A DNA stretch of 64,000 nucleotides from Alphaproteobacteria bacterium (GTDB taxonomy: Bacteria; Pseudomonadota; Alphaproteobacteria; Rhodobacterales; Rhodobacteraceae). The stretch is from positions 124,001 through 188,000 of the forward strand of contig JAUHWT010000009.1 of NCBI GenBank assembly GCA_030427145.1, in the 5' to 3' direction. How positions within the stretch are numbered: the stretch's first letter is position 1; each line of letters opens with the position of its first letter. Both the position numbers and the translations under genes were made by a program. This document shows positions 1-7,842 of this stretch, piece by piece. Under the pieces are notes generated by a model that saw nothing but the letters and a program-made list of their open reading frames with translations, searched no databases and was not told the origin of the DNA.

Positions 1-74
1 TGCTGCGCCAGATGGGTGGACGGATGGAAAAAGTTTTCGCGGTCCCATTGTCCGAGCGTGTCATTCGTCAGCAT
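1..74 (-). CDS. doeD: Aspartate aminotransferase family protein, DoeD-type (5' end only)
   Basis: Only the first 24 codons lie in the window; the gene runs off the left edge. The start is the ATG at 74-72, read on the minus strand. The N-terminus contains WDRENFFHPSTH, which I recognise from the class III PLP-dependent transaminases encoded next to doeA/doeB in roseobacters. In the ectoine catabolic route DoeD transaminates L-2,4-diaminobutyrate. It lies 53 nt downstream of doeB on the same strand, so it is probably the third gene of a doeA-doeB-doeD operon. The call rests on a short N-terminal match plus context. Confidence 0.72.
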   Translation of the reverse strand, partial: MLTNDTLGQWDRENFFHPSTHLAQ

Positions 75-127
75 TAGATCCTCTCCCGCGCCTGGCGCGT
101 CAGTTGTGTGGCCCGCAAAGGCGTTGT

Positions 128-1120
128 TCAGGTTTCCGGAACCCCCACGACCGCAAGGCAGTCGCCCATTTTGATCAGTCCGGGAAAATGCCGGCTGATC
201 AGGATGCCGCTCCTTGCGGCCCGGTATTCCCTCGGTGCCATGCCGGTCCGGTCCACGGCCCAGACCCGCGCAATAACATCCCCGAGGCTGACCTCATCCC
301 CCAGATCCACCACCGGTTCATGCATCCCCTCGGTGTCGGAGAAGGTGTAACAGTCATCATCCGGCATACGCAGTTCCACGGTCGGGTCAACCTGCATTTC
401 CCCGTCGAGAACGCCCGCATGGATCAGGAAGTTCCGAAGCCCCTTGCGCGCGACCCCGTTTGTCCGTGCGGTTGAGGACCCGCCGCCGCCCAGTTCGGTG
501 GAGACGAAAACCTTGCCCATGTCCTCTGCGGCGGTGTCGTACATGCCGAGATTGTCGATTTCCAGAAGCTGGACGGAATACGGTGCGTTGAAAGCGCGCA
601 TTGCCTCGAAGCTGGCGGCTTCCCGCGTCTTGTCGTCCTGCACATGGGCGCAGGCAAACGGGATGAAGTCGAGCGTTTTGCCGCCCGAGTGAAAGTCCAG
701 CACCATGTCCGCCATGGGCAGCATGGTGTTCTGGAAGTAATCCGCGATCTTCTCCGTTGGCGTCCCGTCCGGGCGACCCGGGAAGGAACGGTTGAGATTG
801 CCCTTGTCATTCGGTGAGGTCCGGGTTCCGGCGCGAAAGGCTGGATAGTTGAAGGCGGGCACAATAATCACCCGGCCCGTGATGTCCTCCGGGCGCAGGG
901 TCACGGTCAGCTCCTGAAGCGCAATCGGTCCCTCATACTCGTCACCGTGATTGGCACCGGTCAGCAGGACGGTCGGGCCATCGCCGTTCCGTATAACACA
1001 GAGCGGGATCATGATCGCGCCCCAGGCGCTCTGGTCATGGCTGAAGGGCAGACGCAGAAAGCCGTGATGGATGCCGTCCTCTTCAAAGGGAACCGTGGCT
1101 GTAATTGGATTCTCAGGCAT
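128..1120 (-). CDS. doeB: N-alpha-acetyl-L-2,4-diaminobutyrate deacetylase DoeB
   Basis: 330 aa zinc-dependent deacylase of the succinylglutamate desuccinylase/aspartoacylase (M14-like) superfamily. It removes acetate from N-alpha-acetyl-diaminobutyrate, the product of ectoine ring opening by DoeA, in the cytoplasm. The zinc motif GANHGDEYEG is at residues 55-64, NLNRSFPG at about 108-115 and the metal-binding DFHSGG at about 142-147, with a downstream STELGGGG. Length is normal for the family. It follows doeA with only 3 nt between them, indicating co-transcription and probable translational coupling. The neighbourhood makes DoeB far more likely than a generic aspartoacylase. Confidence 0.93.
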   Translation of the reverse strand: MPENPITATVPFEEDGIHHGFLRLPFSHDQSAWGAIMIPLCVIRNGDGPTVLLTGANHGDEYEGPIALQELTVTLRPEDITGRVIIVPAFNYPAFRAGTRTSPNDKGNLNRSFPGRPDGTPTEKIADYFQNTMLPMADMVLDFHSGGKTLDFIPFACAHVQDDKTREAASFEAMRAFNAPYSVQLLEIDNLGMYDTAAEDMGKVFVSTELGGGGSSTARTNGVARKGLRNFLIHAGVLDGEMQVDPTVELRMPDDDCYTFSDTEGMHEPVVDLGDEVSLGDVIARVWAVDRTGMAPREYRAARSGILISRHFPGLIKMGDCLAVVGVPET

Positions 1121-1123
1121 CGT

Positions 1124-2311
1124 TCAGTCTTTCACGATCAGTTTGCGCGGCACGTTGGACAGGCATTCCGGCCAGGACTTTCCAATTCGAATGCTCTCGG
1201 TGATCTCAAAGCCCCAGTCATCCATCCAAAGGCCGGTCATGAAATGGAAGGTCATGTTTTCGCGCAGTTCGGTGGTAAAGCCCGGCCGCAATGACATGGT
1301 CCGCTCGCCCCAGTCGGGCGGATAGGAAAGCCCGATGGGATAGCCCGCGCGGTTGTCCTTCTCGATGCCATGTTTGTTGAGCACGCGGAGGAACGCGTTC
1401 GCGATATCCTCGCATGTGTTGCCCTCCACGGCCTTTTCCAGACCGGCATCCATTCCCTCAAGCACGGCCTTTTCAGCGTCGAGGAAGGTCTGCGTCGGCT
1501 TGCCCAGATACACCGTGCGCGACAGGGGACAGTGATAGCGGTTAACGACACCGGCAATCTCAAAGAATGTGCCCTGCCCGTTTTTCATCGGCAGGTCATC
1601 CCAGGTCAGGTGCGGCGCGCCCGCATCCGGGCCGGAGGGCAGTAGAGGCACAATCGCGGGATAGTCGCCGCCATAACCCGCCTCCGCATCATACCGCAGA
1701 CCGGCATCATATATGTCCGCCACCAGGTCACATTTGCGCATGCCGGGCTCGACCCGGTCAAAAATACGCTGGTGCATTTTCTCGACGATTTTGCCGGCCT
1801 GGCGCATGTAGCCCAGTTCGGCCTCGGATTTTATTGCCCGCTGCCAGTTCACCATGACCGTGGCATCGACAAAGGTCGCATTCGGCAAATGCGTCTGCAG
1901 CGAGGCATAGGCCGCGGCGGTGAACCAGTAGTTGTCCATCTCCACGCCGATGCGCCCGGAACCCATGCCCCGGTCGATCAACTGCTCCGAGAGGTAATCC
2001 ATCGGGTGGCATTCATCGTTCTGAACGTAATGGTCCGGGTAGCCGATGATCGAATCCGGATCCATGTAACAGGTCAGCAGTGCCCCGTTGGCGTCCTGAC
2101 CCCGCCCGTACCAGATCGGCTCGCGGTCGAGCGACACGAGGACGCACTGGTGGACATAAAAAGACCAGCCGTCATAGCCGGTCAGCCAGTTCATGTTGGA
2201 CGGATCGGTCACAATCAGAAGATCGAGCCCACGGCGTTCCATCTCAGTCCGGGTTTTGGCGAGACGGGAGGCGTATTCCCCGTGAGAAAAATGAAGCGTC
2301 GCGCCTGTCAT
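1124..2311 (-). CDS. doeA: Ectoine hydrolase DoeA (M24 family)
   Basis: 395 aa protein of the creatinase/prolidase M24 fold. DoeA opens the ectoine ring to give N-acetyl-2,4-diaminobutyrate, the first step of using ectoine as carbon and nitrogen source. It has an N-terminal creatinase-like half (PSNMNWLTGYDGWSFY near residue 38) and a C-terminal pita-bread half (FFEIAGVVNRYHCPLSR). The reading frame is open 26 codons further upstream, but the start chosen is the ATG at 2311: it is preceded by GGGAGGAC and gives the usual length of about 395-400 aa. First gene of the doeA-doeB-doeD set. No regulator gene (EnuR or AsnC type) is visible on its upstream side. Confidence 0.93.
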   Translation of the reverse strand: MTGATLHFSHGEYASRLAKTRTEMERRGLDLLIVTDPSNMNWLTGYDGWSFYVHQCVLVSLDREPIWYGRGQDANGALLTCYMDPDSIIGYPDHYVQNDECHPMDYLSEQLIDRGMGSGRIGVEMDNYWFTAAAYASLQTHLPNATFVDATVMVNWQRAIKSEAELGYMRQAGKIVEKMHQRIFDRVEPGMRKCDLVADIYDAGLRYDAEAGYGGDYPAIVPLLPSGPDAGAPHLTWDDLPMKNGQGTFFEIAGVVNRYHCPLSRTVYLGKPTQTFLDAEKAVLEGMDAGLEKAVEGNTCEDIANAFLRVLNKHGIEKDNRAGYPIGLSYPPDWGERTMSLRPGFTTELRENMTFHFMTGLWMDDWGFEITESIRIGKSWPECLSNVPRKLIVKD

Positions 2312-2469
2312 GCCCGTCCTCCCGTTTCCGTGATGGCTTTCGCGAACACTGCAGCAACATCCGGGGGGACGGCAAGGGGTCGTATTCAATGGGAATTTCG
2401 ACGGTCAGCGCCTGAAGTGCGGATCAGAGCTTCCGCGGTTCGAGCGGTGTCGGTGGGATTTGGGGGATC

Positions 2470-2494
2470 GGAACGGGGCACAAAGGCCCCTTCC
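2470..2494 (-). terminator. Hairpin 3' of tRNA-Lys
   Basis: Ten nt beyond the tRNA-Lys 3' end there is an inverted repeat with arms GGGGC/GCCCC extended by GGAA/TTCC across one bulged base, with a 6-nt loop. It has no clear T-run on the minus strand, so it may be a processing or weak termination structure rather than a standard intrinsic terminator. Confidence 0.35.
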
Positions 2495-2503
2495 GGATGC
2501 TTT

Positions 2504-2579
2504 TGGTGAGCCCGACAGGATTCGAACCTGTGACCCACTGATTAAAAGTCAGTTGCTCTACCAACTGAGCTACGGGCCC
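2504..2579 (-). tRNA. tRNA-Lys (anticodon TTT)
   Basis: The minus strand folds as a full 76-nt cloverleaf with a genome-encoded CCA at 2506-2504. The acceptor stem is GGGCCCG paired with CGGGCTC, with one G-T pair. The D arm has AGCTCAGTTGGTAGAGC, the anticodon loop is CTTTTAA with TTT in the middle, and the T arm contains GGTTCGAATCC. It is divergent from dapF and sits 192 nt from the doeA start. Confidence 0.97.
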
Positions 2580-2595
2580 CTAAAAGCAGCGAGAC

Positions 2596-2623
2596 CACTA
2601 AGGGGTCATTCGACCGGGGTCAA
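2596..2623 (-). promoter_or_regulatory. Candidate sigma-70 promoter of tRNA-Lys
   Basis: On the minus strand TTGACC (2623-2618) is separated by 16 nt from TTAGTG (2601-2596), placing the transcription start just ahead of the tRNA 5' end at 2579. The -35 box is good and the -10 box is weak. Inferred from consensus only. Confidence 0.35.
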
Positions 2624-2684
2624 GAAGGAATCCTGGTTAATTCACACCGTAGCGAATATGGATCACATCCCCTATATAGCGCCG

Positions 2685-3536
2685 ATGGACAGTGATTCTG
2701 GATTTCACGACCCAACGGAGCGTTTCAGGTTCCTGAAAATGCACGGGCTGGGCAACGATTTTGTCGTCATCGACGCCAGGAATGGCGGCGATCCGGTGAC
2801 GCCTGTCCTGGCGAAAGCCCTTGGCGACCGTCATCGCGGCGTGGGATTCGACCAACTGGCCGTGATTGGGCCGGGCGAAAACGGTGAGACAAATATCGAT
2901 TTCTGGAATTCCGATGGCACGCGGGCCAATGCCTGCGGCAACGCCACGCGCTGCGTTGCCCGTCTGGTCATGTCGGAAACCGGCCAGGAGCGCCTGGTGT
3001 TTCGCACGGGGCGCGGTCAGCTCATTGCCGAGGATGCGGGAAACGGCCTGATTCGCGTCAATATGGGCCAGCCGCAGCAAACATGGGACACGGTGCCGCT
3101 TGCCCGCGATGTCGATCTGGACGCCCTGCCCATTGATGGCGCCCCAGGCGCCGTCGGGATGGGCAACCCGCACTGCGTATTTGTGGTGGATGATGCCGAA
3201 GCCGTCGATCTTGAGGCGCGCGGCCCCGTCCATGAACACGATCCGCTGTTCCCCGAACGCGCCAATGTCGAGTTCGTCCACGTCATCGACAGCCAGAACA
3301 TCCGCATGCGCGTCTGGGAACGCGGCGGCATGATAACCCTGGCCTGTGGCTCGGGCGCCTGTGCCGCGGCTGTTGTCACCGCCCGTCGCGGGCTGACAGA
3401 CCGTCGTGTGACCATTCACCTGGACGGTGGACCGCTCGAGATTGACTGGCGCGAGGACGGCGTCTGGATGACCGGGCCAACCGCACTGGTGTTCGAGGGC
3501 TGGCTGACCCGCGAGTTTTTGGACGGTCTGCAATGA
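2685..3536 (+). CDS. dapF: Diaminopimelate epimerase DapF
   Basis: 283 aa PLP-independent epimerase that converts LL- to meso-diaminopimelate for lysine and peptidoglycan synthesis. The two catalytic cysteines are visible: Cys84 in NACGNATRC and Cys221 in ACGSGACAA. The hallmark KMHGLGNDF is at residues 18-26. The frame remains open upstream into the tRNA region, so the start is set at ATG 2685, which gives near-family length; ATG 2658 is an alternative adding nine residues. Neither start has a strong Shine-Dalgarno sequence, so the transcript may be leaderless or weakly initiated. The stop overlaps the next gene by 4 nt (ATGA), implying translational coupling with mtaB. Confidence 0.96.
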   Translation: MDSDSGFHDPTERFRFLKMHGLGNDFVVIDARNGGDPVTPVLAKALGDRHRGVGFDQLAVIGPGENGETNIDFWNSDGTRANACGNATRCVARLVMSETGQERLVFRTGRGQLIAEDAGNGLIRVNMGQPQQTWDTVPLARDVDLDALPIDGAPGAVGMGNPHCVFVVDDAEAVDLEARGPVHEHDPLFPERANVEFVHVIDSQNIRMRVWERGGMITLACGSGACAAAVVTARRGLTDRRVTIHLDGGPLEIDWREDGVWMTGPTALVFEGWLTREFLDGLQ

Positions 3537-4792
3537 AAGCGCCTGATTTTTCGACCTTCGGCTGCCGTCTGAATTCCTACGAGACGGAAGTGATGGAGAA
3601 CCTCGCGAAGGACGCGGGGCTTGAGGACGCCGTGGTGGTCAACACCTGCGCCGTCACGGGCGAGGCCGTGCGCCAGGCCCGACAGCACATCCGCAGGCTG
3701 CGCCGGTCAAACCCGGACGCGAAAGTCATCGTGACCGGCTGCGCCGCACAGACCGAGTCCGACAGCTTCGCCAAAATGCCGGAGGTCGACCTGGTTCTCG
3801 GCAACGCGGACAAGATGAAACCGGAGGCCTGGGCGGACCTCGCCAAACGCGGCGGGAAACAGGTTCAGGTCAGTGACATTATGGCCGAGACCCGGGCCGT
3901 CGCACCTTTGGTCAACGGTCTGGGTTCCCGCGCGCGGGCCTATGTTCAGGTCCAAAACGGATGCGACCACCGCTGTACGTTCTGCATCATTCCCTTCGGG
4001 CGCGGCAATTCGCGCAGCGTTCCAGTGGATCATGTCATTGAACAGGTTCAGCGGCTGGTGGATCGCGGGTTCAACGAGGTCGTGCTGACCGGTGTGGACC
4101 TGACGAGCTGGGGCGCGGATCTCGATGGTGCGCCGCGTCTGGGCGATCTGGTCAACGCTATCATCCGGCGGGTTCCCGACCTGCCCCGTCTGCGTCTGTC
4201 GTCTATTGACTCGATTGAGGCCGATCCCCTGCTGATCGAGGTGATCTCCGGCGAGACACGGCTGATGCCCCATCTGCATCTGTCGCTTCAGCATGGCGAC
4301 AACATGATCCTGAAGCGCATGAAGCGGCGGCATTCCCGCGAGGACGCCATTGCGTTCTGCGAAACCGTGCGCGCCGCACGGCCGGAGGTTGTGTTTGGGG
4401 CTGACATCATTGCCGGGTTCCCGACGGAAACCGATGAGATGTTCGACAATTCCGCGAAACTGATCGCGGATTGTGGACTGACCTGGATGCACGTCTTCCC
4501 GTTCAGCGCGCGCAAGGGGACGCCGGCGGCCCGCATGCCACAGGTTCCGGGGGATGTGGGTAAGCGACGCGCGTCGGTGCTGCGCGATCTGGGACAGGCC
4601 CAGGTGCGGCGGCATCTTGATGCGATGCAGGGCATGACCTGCTCAATTCTGGTGGAGAAGCCCGGAGTGGGTCGGACGGAAAGCTTTGCGTTGACGCGGT
4701 TTTCCGGCGACCATGAGCCTGGGTCGATCTTCCGGGCGAAGATCACCGGTCAGGAGAACGGCCGGCTTACCGCCGAGGCACTGTCCTCCTGA
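3533..4792 (+). CDS. mtaB: tRNA t6A37 methylthiotransferase MtaB
   Basis: 419 aa radical SAM methylthiotransferase that adds a methylthio group to t6A37 in tRNAs reading ANN codons. The N-terminal UPF0004 domain carries Cys11 (in FGCRLNSYE), Cys39 (NTCAVT) and Cys70 (TGCAAQ) for the auxiliary Fe-S cluster. The radical SAM motif CxxxCxxC is at Cys144/148/151 (GCDHRCTFC). The GCRLNSYE form favours MtaB over MiaB or RimO. A C-terminal TRAM-like region follows. It overlaps dapF by 4 nt; the dapF-mtaB pair is common in Rhodobacteraceae. Confidence 0.94.
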   Translation: MKAPDFSTFGCRLNSYETEVMENLAKDAGLEDAVVVNTCAVTGEAVRQARQHIRRLRRSNPDAKVIVTGCAAQTESDSFAKMPEVDLVLGNADKMKPEAWADLAKRGGKQVQVSDIMAETRAVAPLVNGLGSRARAYVQVQNGCDHRCTFCIIPFGRGNSRSVPVDHVIEQVQRLVDRGFNEVVLTGVDLTSWGADLDGAPRLGDLVNAIIRRVPDLPRLRLSSIDSIEADPLLIEVISGETRLMPHLHLSLQHGDNMILKRMKRRHSREDAIAFCETVRAARPEVVFGADIIAGFPTETDEMFDNSAKLIADCGLTWMHVFPFSARKGTPAARMPQVPGDVGKRRASVLRDLGQAQVRRHLDAMQGMTCSILVEKPGVGRTESFALTRFSGDHEPGSIFRAKITGQENGRLTAEALSS

Positions 4793-4813
4793 TCCGGTCA
4801 GGATCGGGTTGTC

Positions 4814-4930
4814 TTAATTCTCAATCGCGTCGACGGTTTCCGATGTGTCCTGTTTGACGCCTTCGACGGTGTTGCTGCATGCGGCCAGCAGGCTTGCGGC
4901 GACGACGAATACGAGACCAAAATGTTTCAT
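4814..4930 (-). CDS. Entericidin-like small lipoprotein
   Basis: A 38 aa protein starting at ATG 4930 behind a strong GGAGGGAAG ribosome site. A hydrophobic signal segment (residues 4-17) ends in the lipobox LLAAC with Cys18, so it should be lipid-anchored. The short mature tail (about 20 residues, CSNTVEGVKQDTSETVDAIE) matches the EcnA/EcnB entericidin family, cell-envelope peptides linked to stress and lysis. The frame is open 59 codons further upstream, but the ribosome site and signal peptide fix the start. It is convergent with mtaB, with 21 nt between stop codons. Confidence 0.82.
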   Translation of the reverse strand: MKHFGLVFVVAASLLAACSNTVEGVKQDTSETVDAIEN

Positions 4931-5107
4931 AACTTCCCTCCGTTGGAAGGCCGGACGCATCCGGCGCGGTTGCTTTAACAGTAACGGAACTGTCATGTCC
5001 GGTTTTGGTTCCATACCCGCGTGCGGGCTGGATTGCCGGGGATACATGTTTATGGTATTAACTTCACCGGCGGACCGTCCGCATGGTAACAGCATCATGG
5101 AGCGCAC

Positions 5108-5407
5108 ATGCCTGCACCAATCGCACTTTCACCGCTCGCCTGGGCCGCCCTGCGGTACGGGGCGGTTACGGCTCTGGCCTATTACGCGACCCGCAACCGG
5201 ACGTCCGAGCCAAAGGACGTGCATCACGACGCCGCGCTGAACGACCTGCCCGAGGGGTTGCGGGCGCATCGGCACCGGGCCGAGGGCGAAAACGCCACCC
5301 ATGCGGCCGGACGCCTGCGCCGCACGGTGCGGCTCGGCCGGTCCGGACCTGGTGTGGAAATCGATGCCTCAGCCATCGGCAGGCTGCGGTTCCGCCGGGT
5401 GGACTGA
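5108..5407 (+). CDS. Conserved small membrane-anchored protein, function unknown
   Basis: 99 aa. The N-terminus (about residues 5-26) is one hydrophobic segment (LSPLAWAALRYGAVTALAYY), followed by an Arg/His-rich soluble tail of about 70 residues. A GGAG ribosome site lies about 8 nt before the ATG. I recall similar unannotated proteins upstream of hemF in roseobacters, but no named family. It ends 68 nt before hemF on the same strand, so the two may be co-transcribed. No catalytic motif is visible. Confidence 0.68.
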   Translation: MPAPIALSPLAWAALRYGAVTALAYYATRNRTSEPKDVHHDAALNDLPEGLRAHRHRAEGENATHAAGRLRRTVRLGRSGPGVEIDASAIGRLRFRRVD

Positions 5408-5475
5408 CGCGCTTCGGTCTGGACGATCCGGGCCGCGGGAACTAATGCACTCCCAGCCAGAAACGGGAGTGGACC

Positions 5476-6366
5476 ATGAATATCTCTGACGACCACAAAT
5501 CGCGGGCCTCGGCCTGGTTTGAGGACATCCGCGACCGGATCTGCGCGGCGTTCGAGGCACTTGAGGACGCGCAGGACACGGGCCCGTTTGCCGGGCTGGA
5601 ACCCGGCCGGTTTGAGCGCAAAACCACCCGCAGGGCAGGAGAGGATGGCGAGGACGCGGGCGGCGGTGTCATGTCCGTCATGCGCGGTGGCCGCGTGTTC
5701 GAGAAAGTCGGCGTCAACATCTCCACCGTCCATGGCAAACTCGCGGACCGGGCGCAGAAAAGCCTGACCGCCCGCAAGGAAATCCCCGGACTGGAGCAGG
5801 ACCCGCGCTTCTGGGCCTCCGGCATCAGCCTCGTAGCCCATATGCGCTCGCCCAAAACGCCAGCGGTTCACATGAATACACGCATGTTCTGGACGCCGGG
5901 AGCCTGGTGGTTCGGAGGCGGGGCCGACCTCAACCCGATGATTGAGAACGACGCGGATACCGCCGATTTCCACAACACACTGAAATCCGCCTGCGCCGCC
6001 CATGACGCGGAGTATTACCCGCGCTTCAAGGCCTGGGCGGACGAGTATTTCATGATCCGCCACTGGAACGAGCCGCGTGGCGTCGGCGGAATTTTCTATG
6101 ACGATCTGTGCACCGGTGACTGGGAGGCCGATTTTGCCTTCACGCGGAGCGTCGGCAAAGCTTTCATCGACGCGTTTGTGCCGATCACGGAGCGCCACAT
6201 GCGCACCCCATGGACAGAGGAGGAGCGCGAGATCCAGCTTGTGAAACGCGGGCGCTACGCCGAGTTCAACCTCGTCTATGACCGCGGCACGCAGTTCGGC
6301 CTTCAGACCGGTCACAACCCGGAGGCGGTACTGATGTCCCTGCCCCCGGTGGCGAAATGGCCGTAG
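5476..6366 (+). CDS. hemF: Oxygen-dependent coproporphyrinogen III oxidase HemF
   Basis: 296 aa cytoplasmic homodimeric enzyme that oxidatively decarboxylates coproporphyrinogen III to protoporphyrinogen IX using O2. Family landmarks are VMRGGRVFEKVGVN near residue 68, His122 in SLVAHMRSP, WWFGGGADLNP at residues 144-154, and a C-terminal RGRYAEFNLVYDRGT. Length is typical. The start ATG is preceded by CGGGAG at about 6 nt. Its presence implies aerobic heme synthesis; hemC and hemE lie 36 kb to the right. No FNR-type box is seen upstream. Confidence 0.97.
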   Translation: MNISDDHKSRASAWFEDIRDRICAAFEALEDAQDTGPFAGLEPGRFERKTTRRAGEDGEDAGGGVMSVMRGGRVFEKVGVNISTVHGKLADRAQKSLTARKEIPGLEQDPRFWASGISLVAHMRSPKTPAVHMNTRMFWTPGAWWFGGGADLNPMIENDADTADFHNTLKSACAAHDAEYYPRFKAWADEYFMIRHWNEPRGVGGIFYDDLCTGDWEADFAFTRSVGKAFIDAFVPITERHMRTPWTEEEREIQLVKRGRYAEFNLVYDRGTQFGLQTGHNPEAVLMSLPPVAKWP

Positions 6367-6455
6367 GACGCGAAGCGCATTAAAATCAATCAATTCCGCT
6401 CTGGTGCCCGTCAGCCGTTCGGCCTAACGTTCGCAAAAAACACCAGGGAGGTCAC

Positions 6456-7241
6456 ATGCAACCGAACAGAATTCGCCAGCTGTGGAGCGAAAACAAACCA
6501 GCGGTCAACGGCTGGCTGTCCACCGGTTCCGGTTTCGTGGCCGAGATTATGGCCGAGCAGGGCTATGACACCCTGACAATCGACACCCAGCACGGGCTCA
6601 TGGGCCACGCCGAATGCGTTTCCATGCTGATCGCCCTGCGCAACAGCGGCGTCTGCCCCCTGGTGCGCGTGCCCTGGCTTGATCCCGCGCCCGTCATGCG
6701 CGCACTCGATGCCGGTGCGCTCGGGATCATCTGCCCCATGATCAACACGCGCGCCGAGGCCGAGCAGTTCGTGGGCGCGATGAAATACCCACCCGACGGT
6801 ATCCGCAGCTTCGGCCCCACCCGTGCCATCATAGCCCACGGTCCCGGCTACTACGCCGCAGCCAACGACGATGTGGTCGGCTTTGCGATGATCGAGACTG
6901 AGGAAGCCTTCGCGAATGTCGACGAAATCGCCGCGACACCCGGTCTCGACGCGCTCTATGTCGGTCCATCCGATCTCGCGAGCAGTCTTGGCCAGGGCCG
7001 CCTGCCCCCGGGTGTCGACCGGGAGGAGCAGGACATGATTGACGCCATCCGGCGCATTCTCGATGCCGCGAAGAAGCACGGACTGCGCGCGGGCATATTC
7101 TGTGGTTCCCCGGAATACGCCGCCCGCGCGGTTGAGTGGGGTTTCGACATGGTCACCGTTCAAAACGACACGCGCCTGCTGGCGACCGCTGCGGAAAAAA
7201 GCGTCACGAAAACCCGCGCGCTGATTGCGGGCGACGACTAG
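6456..7241 (+). CDS. HpcH/HpaI family class II aldolase
   Basis: 261 aa metal-dependent pyruvate aldolase of the HpcH/HpaI family (4-hydroxy-2-oxoheptanedioate or 2-keto-3-deoxy-sugar-acid aldolases). The catalytic His is in TIDTQHGLMG (residues 41-50), metal-binding Glu in MIETEEA (about 145-151) and Asp in GPSDLA (170-175). A GGGAGG ribosome site precedes the ATG. Substrate cannot be assigned: no aromatic-degradation or sugar-acid operon surrounds it. The next gene starts within 5 nt of the stop or overlaps it, depending on start choice. Confidence 0.88.
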   Translation: MQPNRIRQLWSENKPAVNGWLSTGSGFVAEIMAEQGYDTLTIDTQHGLMGHAECVSMLIALRNSGVCPLVRVPWLDPAPVMRALDAGALGIICPMINTRAEAEQFVGAMKYPPDGIRSFGPTRAIIAHGPGYYAAANDDVVGFAMIETEEAFANVDEIAATPGLDALYVGPSDLASSLGQGRLPPGVDREEQDMIDAIRRILDAAKKHGLRAGIFCGSPEYAARAVEWGFDMVTVQNDTRLLATAAEKSVTKTRALIAGDD

Positions 7242-7245
7242 GCGC

Positions 7246-7842
7246 TTGGCGGACCGTATTGCCATACTGGGCTGGGGCTCGCTGCTCTGGGATCTCGATG
7301 ATCTGGCCGAACACGTGCACGGCGACTGGATGCAGCGCGCCGGGCCCCGTCTGCCGATGGAGTTCAGCCGCATTAGCGCCAAACGCAAGGATGGGCTTGT
7401 GGTCTGTCTCGACCCGAAAGTCGGCGTGCCCTGTGCCACCCATGCGATTGTTTCGAGGGCGGACCGGATTGCCACCGCCCGCGCCGATCTGGCCCGCCGC
7501 GAACGCGCGCCCGATCATAGGGTCGGCTGGGCTGATATTTCGGGCAGAGGCGAAAGCCGTATGCCCGAGGTCATTGCGCAGGTGGCGATCTGGTGTGAGG
7601 AAAACGGATGGGCGGGCGCGGTCTGGACCGATCTTGAGCCCAATTTTGAGTTGAATACCGGCCAGCCGTTCAGCGTCGAAAACGGCATCGCATACCTCAA
7701 AACCCTGAGCGGCGAAAACCTGACCGAGGCGCTGCAATACATCCGTCGTGCCCCGCCAACCACCCGCACGCCTCTGCGCCGCGCCTTGAGCCGCGATCCG
7801 TGGTGGCGGGACCTGGTGGAGGCCTATTCCGAAAGAAGCTGA
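7246..7842 (+). CDS. Uncharacterised conserved GWGSLLW protein
   Basis: About 198 aa from TTG 7246; an in-frame TTG at 7225 overlapping the aldolase is an alternative, and neither has a good ribosome site. It begins with IAILGWGSLLWDLDDL and has further conserved-looking blocks: GPRLPMEFSRISAKRKDG, a central WTDLEPNF, FSVENGIAYLKTL and a C-terminal TPLRRAL. I recognise the pattern from a widely distributed but unnamed bacterial family. The N-terminal GWGSL resembles the YGSL loop of gamma-glutamylcyclotransferase-like folds, which is only a guess. It follows an aldolase and its 3' end overlaps the convergent cca gene by 19 nt. Confidence 0.75.
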   Translation: MADRIAILGWGSLLWDLDDLAEHVHGDWMQRAGPRLPMEFSRISAKRKDGLVVCLDPKVGVPCATHAIVSRADRIATARADLARRERAPDHRVGWADISGRGESRMPEVIAQVAIWCEENGWAGAVWTDLEPNFELNTGQPFSVENGIAYLKTLSGENLTEALQYIRRAPPTTRTPLRRALSRDPWWRDLVEAYSERS

